Of a DNA stretch of 36,264 bases, positions 14,058 through 21,069 are shown one piece after another. The notes beneath the pieces were generated by a model. It was not told where the DNA came from. It made no database searches and saw only the letters and a program-made list of their open reading frames with translations. The translations under genes and the position numbers were made by a program. Position 1 is the stretch's first letter; each line of letters starts with the position of its first letter. The DNA lies in contig JAGKTU010000010.1 of the NCBI GenBank assembly GCA_021153265.1, forward strand, positions 1 to 36,264. Direction: 5' to 3'. This DNA comes from Clostridia bacterium (GTDB taxonomy: Bacteria; Bacillota; Clostridia; Oscillospirales; Oscillospiraceae).

Positions 14058-14072
14058 TGTCGAGCTGTCGTG
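14058..14072 (+). promoter_or_regulatory. Tandem TGTCG motifs resembling 0A boxes
   Basis: TGTCGAG (14058-14064) and TGTCGTG (14066-14072) match the Spo0A box core TGTCGAA at 6 of 7 and 5 of 7 positions. They are about 50 bp before the -35 of the promoter for the Spo0A-domain gene. Two GAGATTTTC repeats (14077-14085, 14097-14105), 20 bp apart, follow. These could be autoregulatory sites; short motifs can arise by chance. Confidence 0.35.
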
Positions 14073-14119
14073 TTTAGAGATTTTCAGATATTTTATGAGA
14101 TTTTCCTAGCTTTTCCGGG

Positions 14120-14149
14120 TTGTCTGTCCAGGACCGGCTGTGCTATGCT
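14120..14149 (+). promoter_or_regulatory. Promoter of the solitary Spo0A-domain gene
   Basis: TTGTCT, 18-base spacer, TATGCT; the ATG lies 34 bases beyond. Moderate match to the vegetative consensus. Confidence 0.5.
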
Positions 14150-14183
14150 TTTTTCGGAAAGAAAAACAAAGCGAGGTAATCAT

Positions 14184-14516
14184 ATGGAAGCCATCACACC
14201 CGCACAAGAAATGACACGGCAGATGCTGCAGGAGCTGGGGATCCCGGCGAACCGGATCGGTTACCGCTTCCTTTGCGCTGCCATTCCCTGCTACGCCCAG
14301 GACAGCGCCCAGAGCGTGACCAAGGAGCTGTATCCCGCCATCGGCAAGGCGTTCGGTTATTCCAACGGCTGCGCCGTGGAGCGGGCTATCCGGGGCGTGA
14401 TCCTGGATGCCACGGAACATAACGAGACCGATGTCTGGAAGCAGTATTTCCCTCGGTGCCGTAAGGCCCCCTCCAATTCCCTGTTTATAGCCACCCTCGC
14501 AGAGTGTCTGAAATAA
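14184..14516 (+). CDS. Solitary Spo0A C-terminal DNA-binding domain protein, recognition helix conserved
   Basis: A 110-residue protein that aligns along its whole length with the DNA-binding (sigma-factor-activating) domain of the sporulation master regulator Spo0A: LQELGIPANRIGYRFL, TKELYPAIGKAFG, the recognition helix CAVERAIRGVI (residues 63-73, Spo0A has SRVERAIRHAI) and the closing KAPSNSLFIATLAECL. The phosphoacceptor receiver domain is absent, so it would be active without the phosphorelay. Start ATG after GAGGT; an upstream read-through extension was rejected. The VERAIR match suggests it can bind 0A-box-like DNA. It could mimic, compete with or block host Spo0A, or regulate the neighbouring cassette only; sequence cannot decide. 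Confidence 0.85.
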   Translation: MEAITPAQEMTRQMLQELGIPANRIGYRFLCAAIPCYAQDSAQSVTKELYPAIGKAFGYSNGCAVERAIRGVILDATEHNETDVWKQYFPRCRKAPSNSLFIATLAECLK

Positions 14517-14521
14517 AATCG

Positions 14522-14555
14522 CCCCTCCCAGAACAGTCCGGGAGGGGTTTTATTT
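14522..14555. terminator. Bidirectional terminator between convergent cassette genes
   Basis: Perfect 8-bp stem CCCCTCCC/GGGAGGGG with a 10-base loop, followed by TTTTATTT on the plus strand and CGATTTTATTTC on the minus strand. It serves both the Spo0A-domain gene and the three-gene operon that ends at 14614. Confidence 0.85.
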
Positions 14556-14613
14556 AGAATGCCAGGAGGATGTCTCTAATTAGTTTAGATCAGTATAGAA
14601 TGTTTAGGATAAA

Positions 14614-15051
14614 TCAGGGCATCGTGATAGACGATGTATGGCTGATATACTCAGCAGTACCGGCGCTGTTCTTTGCGTAGAAACAGACATAGGCCCGATA
14701 GTAGTATCCCGGCTGCGCGCCACTGTAAGTAACGTAACTTGCATGGGATGCAGTACTTTTACAGATCATGCTGGAATAATTCGCTTTTCTGTAGGTCTGC
14801 ATATTTTCCCAATCTTCACCATCGGCAGAACGCTGAACAATAATTGTGCTTACGCCCAGTTCATCCATGATTCCCATTGCGGTCACATCGAACCACACCT
14901 GGAACTGGGTACCGGAAGTCTTCCAAAGATAGCAGCTTCTACACATAAAATAATCACTGCCCCGGGCGGTATTTTCCGCAGCGTAGGCAGGGATCGAGCA
15001 GATTGTTGCGCAAACCAAAAGCAGGCAGATGAGCCGTAAGAAACGTTTCAT
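14614..15051 (-). CDS. Small secreted protein
   Basis: A 145-residue protein with a clear Sec signal peptide (MKRFLRLICLLLVCATIC, probable cleavage after AYA). The mature part is beta-rich with FN3-like text: IIVQRSADGEDWENMQTY and GYYYRAYVCFYAKNSAGTAEY. Two early cysteines (CRSC) may form a disulfide. Its ATG is adjacent to the TAA of the DUF4367-type gene, so it is the third gene of the operon and probably its effector or output. Similar small secreted proteins occur in clostridia; function unknown. Confidence 0.7.
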   Translation of the reverse strand: MKRFLRLICLLLVCATICSIPAYAAENTARGSDYFMCRSCYLWKTSGTQFQVWFDVTAMGIMDELGVSTIIVQRSADGEDWENMQTYRKANYSSMICKSTASHASYVTYSGAQPGYYYRAYVCFYAKNSAGTAEYISHTSSITMP

Positions 15052-15894
15052 TTACAAATCCTCCATTGTATAAATCGACTTGAGTATCTTGTAGAGATCA
15101 TCCTCAAGGCAATCTATCGCAATGGAGCATTCGATATTGTCCTTTGTCCAGAACACGACCCACGCACCATTATTATCTATGATATTATAGGTCGTTTCCT
15201 CTAATATGTATTGTTTTCCTTCCATGCCATCGCCATGATATGTATGAGATACATCCGAATAGTAAACATCCAGCTTGTAGACCGCATATCCATCTCCATG
15301 CGGGAGCGTAGCAATAACCCCCGTCTTAACCGGCGTGGTCACCGTCTTACACTCAATAGCCTCCCCTGATTCAGGCAGCCACATGGGCACCACAGGTTCG
15401 GTCACGCCCAGCGCCACTACAGCATCATAGACTTGCTGTAACCCGGGATTATCGGTGGTAAACTGATAGTTTTCCATTCGGTGGGCATTGTCCCCGGCTC
15501 CGAAGAACTCCACGATCTCCGCCGTCCATCGCTGTAAGGCTTCCCAGAAGGTTTCCGCATTGGCTTTCCCTGGTACGATGGCAAGGAATACCACCGCAAC
15601 CACCGCCGCAGCAGCCAGCACCCTTCGGATCCCAGAGCGTCTTTTTCTGGCCAGGGTCTCCCGCCGTGCCAGCGCATCGGTTTTCTCCTGGTAGTTTTCC
15701 CAGGCCTCCCGCATCTGGGGCGTGATTTCACAGGGCTGCTCCCTGTCTCGCTCCCGCAGGATATCCAGGATCAAGCGGACAGCATTGGTATCCGGCTCCG
15801 GCTGGTGTAGTTCCGTGTCCAGGAGCTGCTCCAGCTTTTCCGTGGAAAGTTGCCCGAACATATCTCTGGCAGAGGATATTTGATTGATTTCCAT
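15052..15894 (-). CDS. Single-pass membrane protein with DUF4367-like extracellular domain (anti-sigma-like)
   Basis: A 280-residue protein. Residues 1-90 are cytoplasmic and helical, basic near the membrane (RRETLARKRRSGIRR); residues 91-109 form one transmembrane helix; the rest is outside. The C-terminal 110 residues (QYILEETTYNIIDNNG, VFWTKDNIECSIAI, ending LYKILKSIYTMEDL) follow the DUF4367 pattern. In Firmicutes such proteins typically pair with ECF sigma factors as membrane anti-regulators. Here the gene instead follows a Spo0A-domain gene by 12 bp, suggesting the N-terminal part controls that regulator in response to an outside cue (inference). Confidence 0.7.
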   Translation of the reverse strand: MEINQISSARDMFGQLSTEKLEQLLDTELHQPEPDTNAVRLILDILRERDREQPCEITPQMREAWENYQEKTDALARRETLARKRRSGIRRVLAAAAVVAVVFLAIVPGKANAETFWEALQRWTAEIVEFFGAGDNAHRMENYQFTTDNPGLQQVYDAVVALGVTEPVVPMWLPESGEAIECKTVTTPVKTGVIATLPHGDGYAVYKLDVYYSDVSHTYHGDGMEGKQYILEETTYNIIDNNGAWVVFWTKDNIECSIAIDCLEDDLYKILKSIYTMEDL

Positions 15895-15906
15895 GCTATC
15901 CCCTCC

Positions 15907-16314
15907 TCAGCAGCAATCCCGCCACAGCTCCAGAAAACAGGCAAGCTGGGCAATAAACACCTTGTTTGACGGTTTTGTTTCCAGAAACTCTTCCCGAAAG
16001 AAGTAGCTCCACTTCTCATTATCCCGGTTTTGCCACGCCAGATCTATAGCGGTTATGATCGCCTGTTCAATCTGCCTGCTGGAGATCGAAATGTCACAAG
16101 CATCCGCAATTTCCCGGTAGATATCGGACAGCCGCATATCCGCCTTATCGCACCGCATCTGCAAGGCTTTTCGCAGATACACAAATCCGTCTACGTGTGT
16201 CTGAAAGCCTAATTCGATCAGCACCGTCAAGGTTGCTGCCGAAATATCTCCTCTGCGAACATGGACAGCCAATGAAATAACATATTCCAATGTCTCATTA
16301 ACTCTATGTTGCAT
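15907..16314 (-). CDS. Second Spo0A C-terminal-domain protein, diverged recognition helix
   Basis: A 135-residue protein. Residues about 30-128 follow the Spo0A DNA-binding domain: LIELGFQTHVDGFVYLRKAL, LSDIYREIADAC, then ISSRQIEQAIITAIDLAW where Spo0A has SRVERAIRHAIEVAW, and KPSNKVFIAQLACFLE for KPTNSEFIAMVADKL. The fold markers and AW are kept, but the DNA-reading residues differ, so a different target site is expected. There is no receiver domain. Start ATG after AGGGGAG. First gene of a three-gene operon with the membrane and secreted proteins, preceded by its own promoter. Confidence 0.8.
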   Translation of the reverse strand: MQHRVNETLEYVISLAVHVRRGDISAATLTVLIELGFQTHVDGFVYLRKALQMRCDKADMRLSDIYREIADACDISISSRQIEQAIITAIDLAWQNRDNEKWSYFFREEFLETKPSNKVFIAQLACFLELWRDCC

Positions 16315-16337
16315 TCTATCTCCCCTCGTTGGGGTAT

Positions 16338-16366
16338 ATTATGGCACAGATATTTTATCTTGTCTA
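16338..16366 (-). promoter_or_regulatory. Promoter of the cassette operon
   Basis: On the minus strand TAGACA, 17-base spacer, CATAAT, each one base from consensus; the ATG lies about 24 bases beyond. A 13-bp motif described in the next entry abuts the -35. Confidence 0.7.
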
Positions 16367-16427
16367 TCTCAAAATGGGAATTTTTTGAATTTTCTTCAAT
16401 TTACTGTAAAGATTTCTCAAAATGGGA
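16367..16427. promoter_or_regulatory. Twin 13-bp operator in the divergent promoter region
   Basis: TCTCAAAATGGGA occurs exactly at 16367-16379 and again at 16415-16427. It is an imperfect palindrome (TCTCA/TGGGA). The first copy touches the -35 of the minus-strand operon promoter; the second lies where the -35 of the plus-strand promoter (TATAAT at 16449-16454, poor -35) should be. This is the usual placement for an activator or autoregulator, most likely one of the two cassette regulators. Confidence 0.6.
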
Positions 16428-16472
16428 CGAAAACATTTCTTTATCCGTTATAATGACATTGAGGTGATTTTC

Positions 16473-16694
16473 ATGACACTGGATAACGCTATCAAAAAAC
16501 GGTTCGAAGTACTTTGCTCCGAAAAAAACATCACACTGGAGCAATTATGCCGTGACGCCGGAGTCTCTGTTTCCGATCTGGAGCGCCCCGGCGGTATTCT
16601 CTTCTCCACGGTGGAAGATCTCTGTTTTGCGCTGCATATCAGTCTGTCAGATTTTTTCTGCAATGAGCTGTTCAGCAGGTCTTTTCACGAATAA
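16473..16694 (+). CDS. Small HTH (XRE-like) protein divergent from the cassette operon
   Basis: A 73-residue protein beginning MTLDNAIKKRFEVLC, with GAGGTG 6 bases before the ATG. ITLEQLCRDAGVSVSDL reads as a helix-turn-helix and VEDLCFALHISLSDFF as the following XRE helices. It is transcribed away from the Spo0A-domain operon across the twin operator and ends at the shared terminator. Probably a local regulator. A longer start at 16422 lacks a ribosome binding site. Confidence 0.65.
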   Translation: MTLDNAIKKRFEVLCSEKNITLEQLCRDAGVSVSDLERPGGILFSTVEDLCFALHISLSDFFCNELFSRSFHE

Positions 16695-16700
16695 GCGCAC

Positions 16701-16747
16701 AAAAAATCCCCGCTCCCGGAGCAAATTCCAGGAGCGGGGATCTTTTA
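16701..16747. terminator. Late-operon terminator, right copy of the flanking pair
   Basis: Perfect 11-bp stem ATCCCCGCTCC/GGAGCGGGGAT with a 14-base loop. The minus-strand tail TTTTTTGTG ends the late operon just after the holin stop; the plus-strand tail CTTTTATC ends the small HTH gene. Confidence 0.85.
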
Positions 16748-17227
16748 TCATTCGGTAATCTCTGTATTGTCTTTATCGGTGGCGCTGTCGCCGGCTGCTT
16801 CCACAATCTTTGCGCTGGCCTTCAGCAGCTTCACCAGCCAGGCAGGTACGTTTGCACCCATCTTCACCGCATTTTCCAGGATGGAGCCTAATTCCGTGAT
16901 GATGTACCATGCCAGAACCAGCGGCAGGATAATGCCGGGCCACTGGATGCCGATGGGGACATACTCCACGATCACGACCATAACCGCATCCGCAATGGCG
17001 GAGACTGCCACAACAAGGATCATGCCGCCCTTGTGCCACAGGCCCTGCCGGGCGGTGGCGCTGCACCACTCCCCTGCTTTGCAGGCAGCCATGGTGCCGG
17101 AGAGGTAGTCCAGGACCATGACAGCCACCCAGGCGATCAGCATGACGCCCTTCCAGCCCAGGAATGCGCCCAGGGCGGTACAGCCCGCCACAATGGCGGT
17201 TTTGATGGTTACCAGGTTTTCATTCAT
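16748..17227 (-). CDS. Phage holin (holin_4/TcdE-type)
   Basis: A 159-residue membrane protein starting MNENLVTIKTAIVAG with AAGGAGG upstream. It has three or four hydrophobic segments: GCTALGAFLGW, MLIAWVAVMVLDYLSG, MILVVAVSAIADAVMVV, and IILPLVLAWYIITELG. The LDYLSGTMAA and ELGSILENAVKMG segments are typical of the toxin-secretion/lysis holin family. It forms the lesion that releases endolysin. Last late gene, 19 bp after the endolysin gene. Confidence 0.85.
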   Translation of the reverse strand: MNENLVTIKTAIVAGCTALGAFLGWKGVMLIAWVAVMVLDYLSGTMAACKAGEWCSATARQGLWHKGGMILVVAVSAIADAVMVVIVEYVPIGIQWPGIILPLVLAWYIITELGSILENAVKMGANVPAWLVKLLKASAKIVEAAGDSATDKDNTEITE

Positions 17228-17246
17228 TTTTGTTTCCTCCTTATGT

Positions 17247-17819
17247 TTATTCGATGTCCATATGTACAAACCTACTGTCAATGGCGTAGGCGTACCGGAT
17301 ATCCTTTTGCTTACTGACGTAGGCCAGGACCATGTCAGCAGAGAAGCCGGACACGCAGAAGTCCATGGCCTTGCCCCGGACGTGCCGACTGTTCGGCACA
17401 CTGCCCGGCAGCTCATCGTTGTGTGTCTGGCAACGCACGGTGCTGGACGGAATCATGGGGGCACCGAAGTGATCCCGCACCCGGTCCGCAATGCGCATGA
17501 GCTTTTCAGCCGGTTCTACCGGGAATCCGCCGCAGCGTCCGCAGGGACAGGCAATGCCATTTTCGTCCCGGTCAAAATACCGGATATCGTCCCAGAACGT
17601 GCCGGTGATGTCCTCCGCGCGCTTTGGCTCCTCCCCGGTGGCGATGACCTCCCGGATCCGCTTCTCCGTCTCCGGACCAAAGTCGCCGTCCACGTTCTCG
17701 CAGTAGTCCTGCTGAAAGGCTTCCGTGGCCCTCTGGGTCATGGGGCCGCCGATGCCATCGACGACCCCGGTGTAGTAGCCCAGGTAGGCCAGAAGGTGCT
17801 GTTTCTGTTTAATGGTCAT
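17247..17819 (-). CDS. Endolysin: peptidoglycan-binding domain plus M15-type peptidase
   Basis: A 190-residue lysin. Residues 1-60 form a PG-binding_1-like domain (LLAYLGYYTGVVDGIGGPMTQRA, with a DGDFGPET repeat). Residues about 95-190 form an M15-type D-Ala peptidase: His146 and Asp153 in SRHVRGKAMDF and His186 in FVHMDIE are the expected zinc ligands. It cleaves the peptide part of the cell wall. It immediately precedes the holin. The binding domain at the N-terminus is the less common order for Gram-positive phage lysins. Confidence 0.85.
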   Translation of the reverse strand: MTIKQKQHLLAYLGYYTGVVDGIGGPMTQRATEAFQQDYCENVDGDFGPETEKRIREVIATGEEPKRAEDITGTFWDDIRYFDRDENGIACPCGRCGGFPVEPAEKLMRIADRVRDHFGAPMIPSSTVRCQTHNDELPGSVPNSRHVRGKAMDFCVSGFSADMVLAYVSKQKDIRYAYAIDSRFVHMDIE

Positions 17820-17919
17820 GCTGGTTTATCTCCTTTCGATACTTGCAGGTGCTTCCACCGTACCAGGAAGTGCAGTGATAAGCGAACATACACTCCCAGC
17901 AGTTCTTTGGCACTTCCAT
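17809..17919 (-). CDS. Small Cys-rich protein, possibly frameshifted
   Basis: Begins MEVPKNCWECMFAYHC and has four cysteines and two histidines near the metal-binding spacing (CWEC, HC, C). Its end overlaps the endolysin start by 11 bp. Upstream at 17962 an ATG with AAGGAGG opens MKKIIAILLDCF then TGA; dropping one T from a TTTT run would fuse it to this frame as one 50-residue protein. So either this is a frameshift in one gene or two tiny genes. Confidence 0.4.
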   Translation of the reverse strand: MEVPKNCWECMFAYHCTSWYGGSTCKYRKEINQHDH

Positions 17920-17972
17920 GGCATCAAAAGCAGTCCAGCAGAATTGCAATGATCTTTTTCATATTTTCCTCC

Positions 17973-18182
17973 TTATTCAGCAGCCATCAGCCCAGCGTTT
18001 CGTAAGGCTGTCAGCAAAGCGTTAAACTCCTCTGCGGTAGGGGTGGTCCCAACAGCATCAGGGACAGGATAAGTGTACAGGCTAACAGTTTTTTCATAAA
18101 AGTTCCTCGCTTTCTCAGTAGTTATGTTGATTGTCGTACCATTCGGGGTCAGGCGCATGCCCGGCAAACAGGCACAGCACAA
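17973..18182 (-). CDS. Possible small structural protein, start unclear
   Basis: The C-terminal 40 residues (YTYPVPDAVGTTPTAEEF, NALLTALRNAGLMA) look like a real protein end, similar in flavour to phage fibre or XkdX-like ends, but no start codon has a good ribosome binding site. It overlaps in another frame a 28-residue peptide (18011-18097, MKKLLACTLILSLMLLG, GAGGAA upstream). I cannot decide which frame is used; both may be. Confidence 0.35.
   Translation of the reverse strand: MCCACLPGMRLTPNGTTINITTEKARNFYEKTVSLYTYPVPDAVGTTPTAEEFNALLTALRNAGLMAAE
18011..18097 (-). CDS. Hydrophobic micro-peptide (28 aa)
   Basis: MKKLLACTLILSLMLLG followed by PPLPQ: a signal-peptide or small membrane-peptide pattern, with a Cys near a lipobox-like position. 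GAGGAA precedes the ATG. It lies in the lysis region, so a spanin-like or holin-accessory role is possible. Confidence 0.35.
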   Translation of the reverse strand: MKKLLACTLILSLMLLGPPLPQRSLTLC

Positions 18183-18213
18183 CGGCGGTGATGATGATGC
18201 AGATTGCTATCAT
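18115..18213 (-). CDS. Small membrane peptide (32 aa)
   Basis: MIAICIIITAVVLCLFAG is a transmembrane segment, followed by a polar tail (HAPDPEWYDNQHNY). GAGGGAG is 6 bases before the ATG. Its stop lies 18 bases before the next micro-peptide. Probably a lysis-region membrane protein; not recognised. Confidence 0.5.
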   Translation of the reverse strand: MIAICIIITAVVLCLFAGHAPDPEWYDNQHNY

Positions 18214-18277
18214 AGCGTTCTCCCTCTCAATGTAAATATGGTCCGCTTTGTAATCGTGGTTCTCTTTAGAATGCGGA

Positions 18278-19540
18278 TTACAGCCCCATCATAAACCGCC
18301 GCATTGCGTGGTAGTACAGATTGTTGGACTCAATACTTGCCACATGGATGCCGTCAGTCATCTGGTCAAGGCAGATGCCGCTTTCCTTCCACATATCGCA
18401 GTAAGGTACGGCGTAGTCATCACTGTTCAGGACTTCCAGCATTGCCGTTCTGCCGCTGGTAATTCTGGTATCACCCTCGCCCCAGGAGGACTGGGGAGGC
18501 AGAACGAAACCAAAAACCATCTTCTGATTATAGTTCTTCTGGAGGTATCTCAGCTTTTCAATGAAATACTTCATTGCGCCGTAAACCTTCGTTCTGGTTT
18601 CACTGGTGTCCGCATTGGTGCCGATATCCTGTGTCCGGGTATTACTGCCGAATCCGACAGTAATATAATCCGCACATTCCGTTGTTCCGGCTTCCACCTC
18701 GGCAATGTAGGCATCCAGCATGATGCAGCCGTTTACATCGGCGTAGGTGTAGCCCTCGCCGTAGTAGATATTGCTGCCGCTCTTTGCCCGGTTGTCGAGG
18801 GTCATGCCCAACTCGGATGCAATACGGCTTGCCCAGAGCTGACCAGTCCACGCAACGTAGGTATTCTCCTTTGTCCAGCCGACACCGCCGGTGTTCATGG
18901 TGGATTCATCCCAACCCTTGCCAGCATAGGCATCGGTCAGGGAATCACCGAACAGCACCCACCGCTTGCCGGCGTAGGGCGGCTGATAGGTGTATCCCAC
19001 AGATTCAGCGGGGATATAGGACTTTTCGATGTTATCCTTGAACCAGTGCATCGGAGCAGTGATGGGAGCATCTGCCAGATGGACGAAGCATTTCTCCGGG
19101 GTCTGTGCCGGGTAGAAATAATAACCGCCGCCCTGCGGTGCCCACGATACTCTCACATAGGCCGCACCACTGGGAACTTCCACACCAGCCATTGAACCTT
19201 GACCAAGGCCAATCCCGTCTGTTGCAATCACGGTGCTTTTATCGCTGCCAAAGAAAACATATCCGATGCAGTATTCACACCATACCGTAGCTTCAAACCA
19301 CGGGTTGTGTCTGTACTTGTGGATGAAACCGCAGGACATGATTTTTCCCGGTGTTACAGGAATAAAATCAGAAGTATTACAGCCACCTTGCGCCGTGGCA
19401 ATTGCGCCAGTTGCGCTGATAAGGCCGATGGTGAACTTGCCGGGGTCTGCGAGGTTCGGATTTTGGACAACCCTCTGAAAAAGGACATCCGCATTGCCGC
19501 CGCTGGCAATGAGATTTCCCGCTCTGTCATAAAAAGCCAT
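18278..19540 (-). CDS. SGNH/GDSL hydrolase, tail-associated
   Basis: A 420-residue protein. The nucleophile block LFGDSLTDA is at about residues 196-204; a GFGSNTRTQD block stands for the Gly/Asn motifs; the Asp-His pair is DGIH near 396-399. Residues 1-170 form a beta-rich N-terminal domain (RAGNLIASGGNADVLF) that probably attaches to the tail or binds sugar. Likely activity: deacylation of surface polysaccharide or teichoic acid during infection. ATG is adjacent to the stop of the upstream baseplate-like gene. The substrate is unknown. Confidence 0.75.
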   Translation of the reverse strand: MAFYDRAGNLIASGGNADVLFQRVVQNPNLADPGKFTIGLISATGAIATAQGGCNTSDFIPVTPGKIMSCGFIHKYRHNPWFEATVWCEYCIGYVFFGSDKSTVIATDGIGLGQGSMAGVEVPSGAAYVRVSWAPQGGGYYFYPAQTPEKCFVHLADAPITAPMHWFKDNIEKSYIPAESVGYTYQPPYAGKRWVLFGDSLTDAYAGKGWDESTMNTGGVGWTKENTYVAWTGQLWASRIASELGMTLDNRAKSGSNIYYGEGYTYADVNGCIMLDAYIAEVEAGTTECADYITVGFGSNTRTQDIGTNADTSETRTKVYGAMKYFIEKLRYLQKNYNQKMVFGFVLPPQSSWGEGDTRITSGRTAMLEVLNSDDYAVPYCDMWKESGICLDQMTDGIHVASIESNNLYYHAMRRFMMGL

Positions 19541-21043
19541 TTATGCCACCACCTTCTCAACGGTAATAGATACCGAATTATCGGTTCTGAGGAAATAGTT
19601 TGCAATAAGCAGTCTATATCCGGCACGAACCGTATATTCATACGCAAAGGTTGCGGGACTTTGTGTCCACCCACCGCCGGGAAGGTCTTCCGCATAGTAG
19701 GCATTTCCCCTATGGTCACCGGTACTAACTCCATCCCAGTCAGTCGATGCAAAGCTGTGTCCAATATAAGGCTTTCCGGATACGGCCTCAATAGTGATCT
19801 TAACCTTTGTATCTTCCTCAAAAATTTCAGCGGAAGCAAATGCACCACCATTGCCGCTGATTTCAAGTGTTGCGGAGGTTGTGCCACCATCCGAATAAGC
19901 AGTAAAGGAGGTTTGATTTTTCGCAGAAACTTCAGCCAGCATTTCAACCGTTTCTCCCGTAGTTTCGCCACCGCCAGATTCAGCAACACCATTCACAGTG
20001 AAGGTTGTGGTCTTGCCGCCGTAGCTAACGGTGACGGTGTTGCTGCCCTCTGCAATTATGCCGCTCAGGGTGTACCCGGTCACGGTTTCGCTTGTGCCGT
20101 CAGAATAATGCGCAGTTACAGCAATACCCGTCAGTGAAGTGACAGCCGTACCCACGGCTACATCCCCGCCGCTATAGGTTGCGGAAATGCTGGACAGCGT
20201 TTTCTCAGGCGTTACAGGCTCGTCCGGTTCTTCCTCGCCGCCCCCGCCACCTCTCAGAGATGCAATCAGATTGTCAGCAATCATGCCGCCCTCAGCACTG
20301 TTGAAGTGGATATGGTTGAAAAGTTCGTCCAGCAAACTGATTTGCTCAGCAGTCCAGCCCGTGCCTTGGTTCGCATTCCCGCCAGAATTCTGACCAGGTA
20401 CCGTAACCAACTTTCCCTCCGCCGTAATACCGACAGGCTGCGTCATCTCCTCCGTAGCTGCTGCCGCCTTAACTCCGCCCAGAGTGGTCTCGGTGGCTAT
20501 GGGGAGGGTGTAGGCCGCAGGAGGATTCTTCTCCAGATATTCGTCCACAATCCGCCCGATTTCCTCCGGGTCAACCTCTCCCCCGCCCTTGGTCAAAGCC
20601 TCATTGATGGCCGCTACAAGGTTTTCTTTTGCTTCGGTGCTCAGGTCCGCGAGGTTGCCCAGCTTCGCCAAAATCTGCGCCCAGATAGGTAAGCTGGGGT
20701 CTGCTGCCGGGTCACCGGAAGGGTCTGCGCCGGGCCGGACTACGCCCAGATTGGCCCAGCAGGTGGGGATCGCAATCTGCTTTTCCGCATCGGTTCCGTA
20801 GACACCGATCTCCAGGTCAAAGCCGCTTTTCGTCAGCACCTCCGCCGGGATGGTGCCGGTATCCCCTTCCAGGTATTCGTCCCTGACCACACCGCCGCAG
20901 CGGTACACGGCGATCTTGTTCAGGCCACCCCAGTATTCATCGAATGCAAAAGAGACGGTAACGCCCACCATGCCCGCCCGGATGGTTTTCTTCTCATACG
21001 CACAGGCGCACGTCCCGCCTACCTGTATCTTGGCTACTTCCAT
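19541..21043 (-). CDS. Baseplate/receptor-binding protein with BppU-like N-terminus and Ig-like domain
   Basis: A 500-residue protein starting MEVAKIQVGGTCACAYEKKT, with GGAGG 7 bases upstream; the longer ORF start was rejected. Residues 1-110 look like a BppU-type N-terminal domain. A helix-linker (SLPIWAQILAKLGNL) follows, then a Gly-rich hinge, a bacterial Ig-like domain (GTAVTSLTGIAVTAHYSDG, GSNTVTVSYGGKTTTF, about residues 285-350) and a C-terminal beta domain. Ig-like domains on phage tails bind surface carbohydrate. Domain limits are approximate. Confidence 0.65.
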   Translation of the reverse strand: MEVAKIQVGGTCACAYEKKTIRAGMVGVTVSFAFDEYWGGLNKIAVYRCGGVVRDEYLEGDTGTIPAEVLTKSGFDLEIGVYGTDAEKQIAIPTCWANLGVVRPGADPSGDPAADPSLPIWAQILAKLGNLADLSTEAKENLVAAINEALTKGGGEVDPEEIGRIVDEYLEKNPPAAYTLPIATETTLGGVKAAAATEEMTQPVGITAEGKLVTVPGQNSGGNANQGTGWTAEQISLLDELFNHIHFNSAEGGMIADNLIASLRGGGGGEEEPDEPVTPEKTLSSISATYSGGDVAVGTAVTSLTGIAVTAHYSDGTSETVTGYTLSGIIAEGSNTVTVSYGGKTTTFTVNGVAESGGGETTGETVEMLAEVSAKNQTSFTAYSDGGTTSATLEISGNGGAFASAEIFEEDTKVKITIEAVSGKPYIGHSFASTDWDGVSTGDHRGNAYYAEDLPGGGWTQSPATFAYEYTVRAGYRLLIANYFLRTDNSVSITVEKVVA

Positions 21044-21069
21044 ATACCTGCCTCCTTCAAAATCACTTA

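Noticed and set aside
16748..17416. Longer holin frame starting at 17416
   Set aside because: The upstream 63 codons overlap the endolysin gene in another frame; the ATG at 17227 has AAGGAGG.
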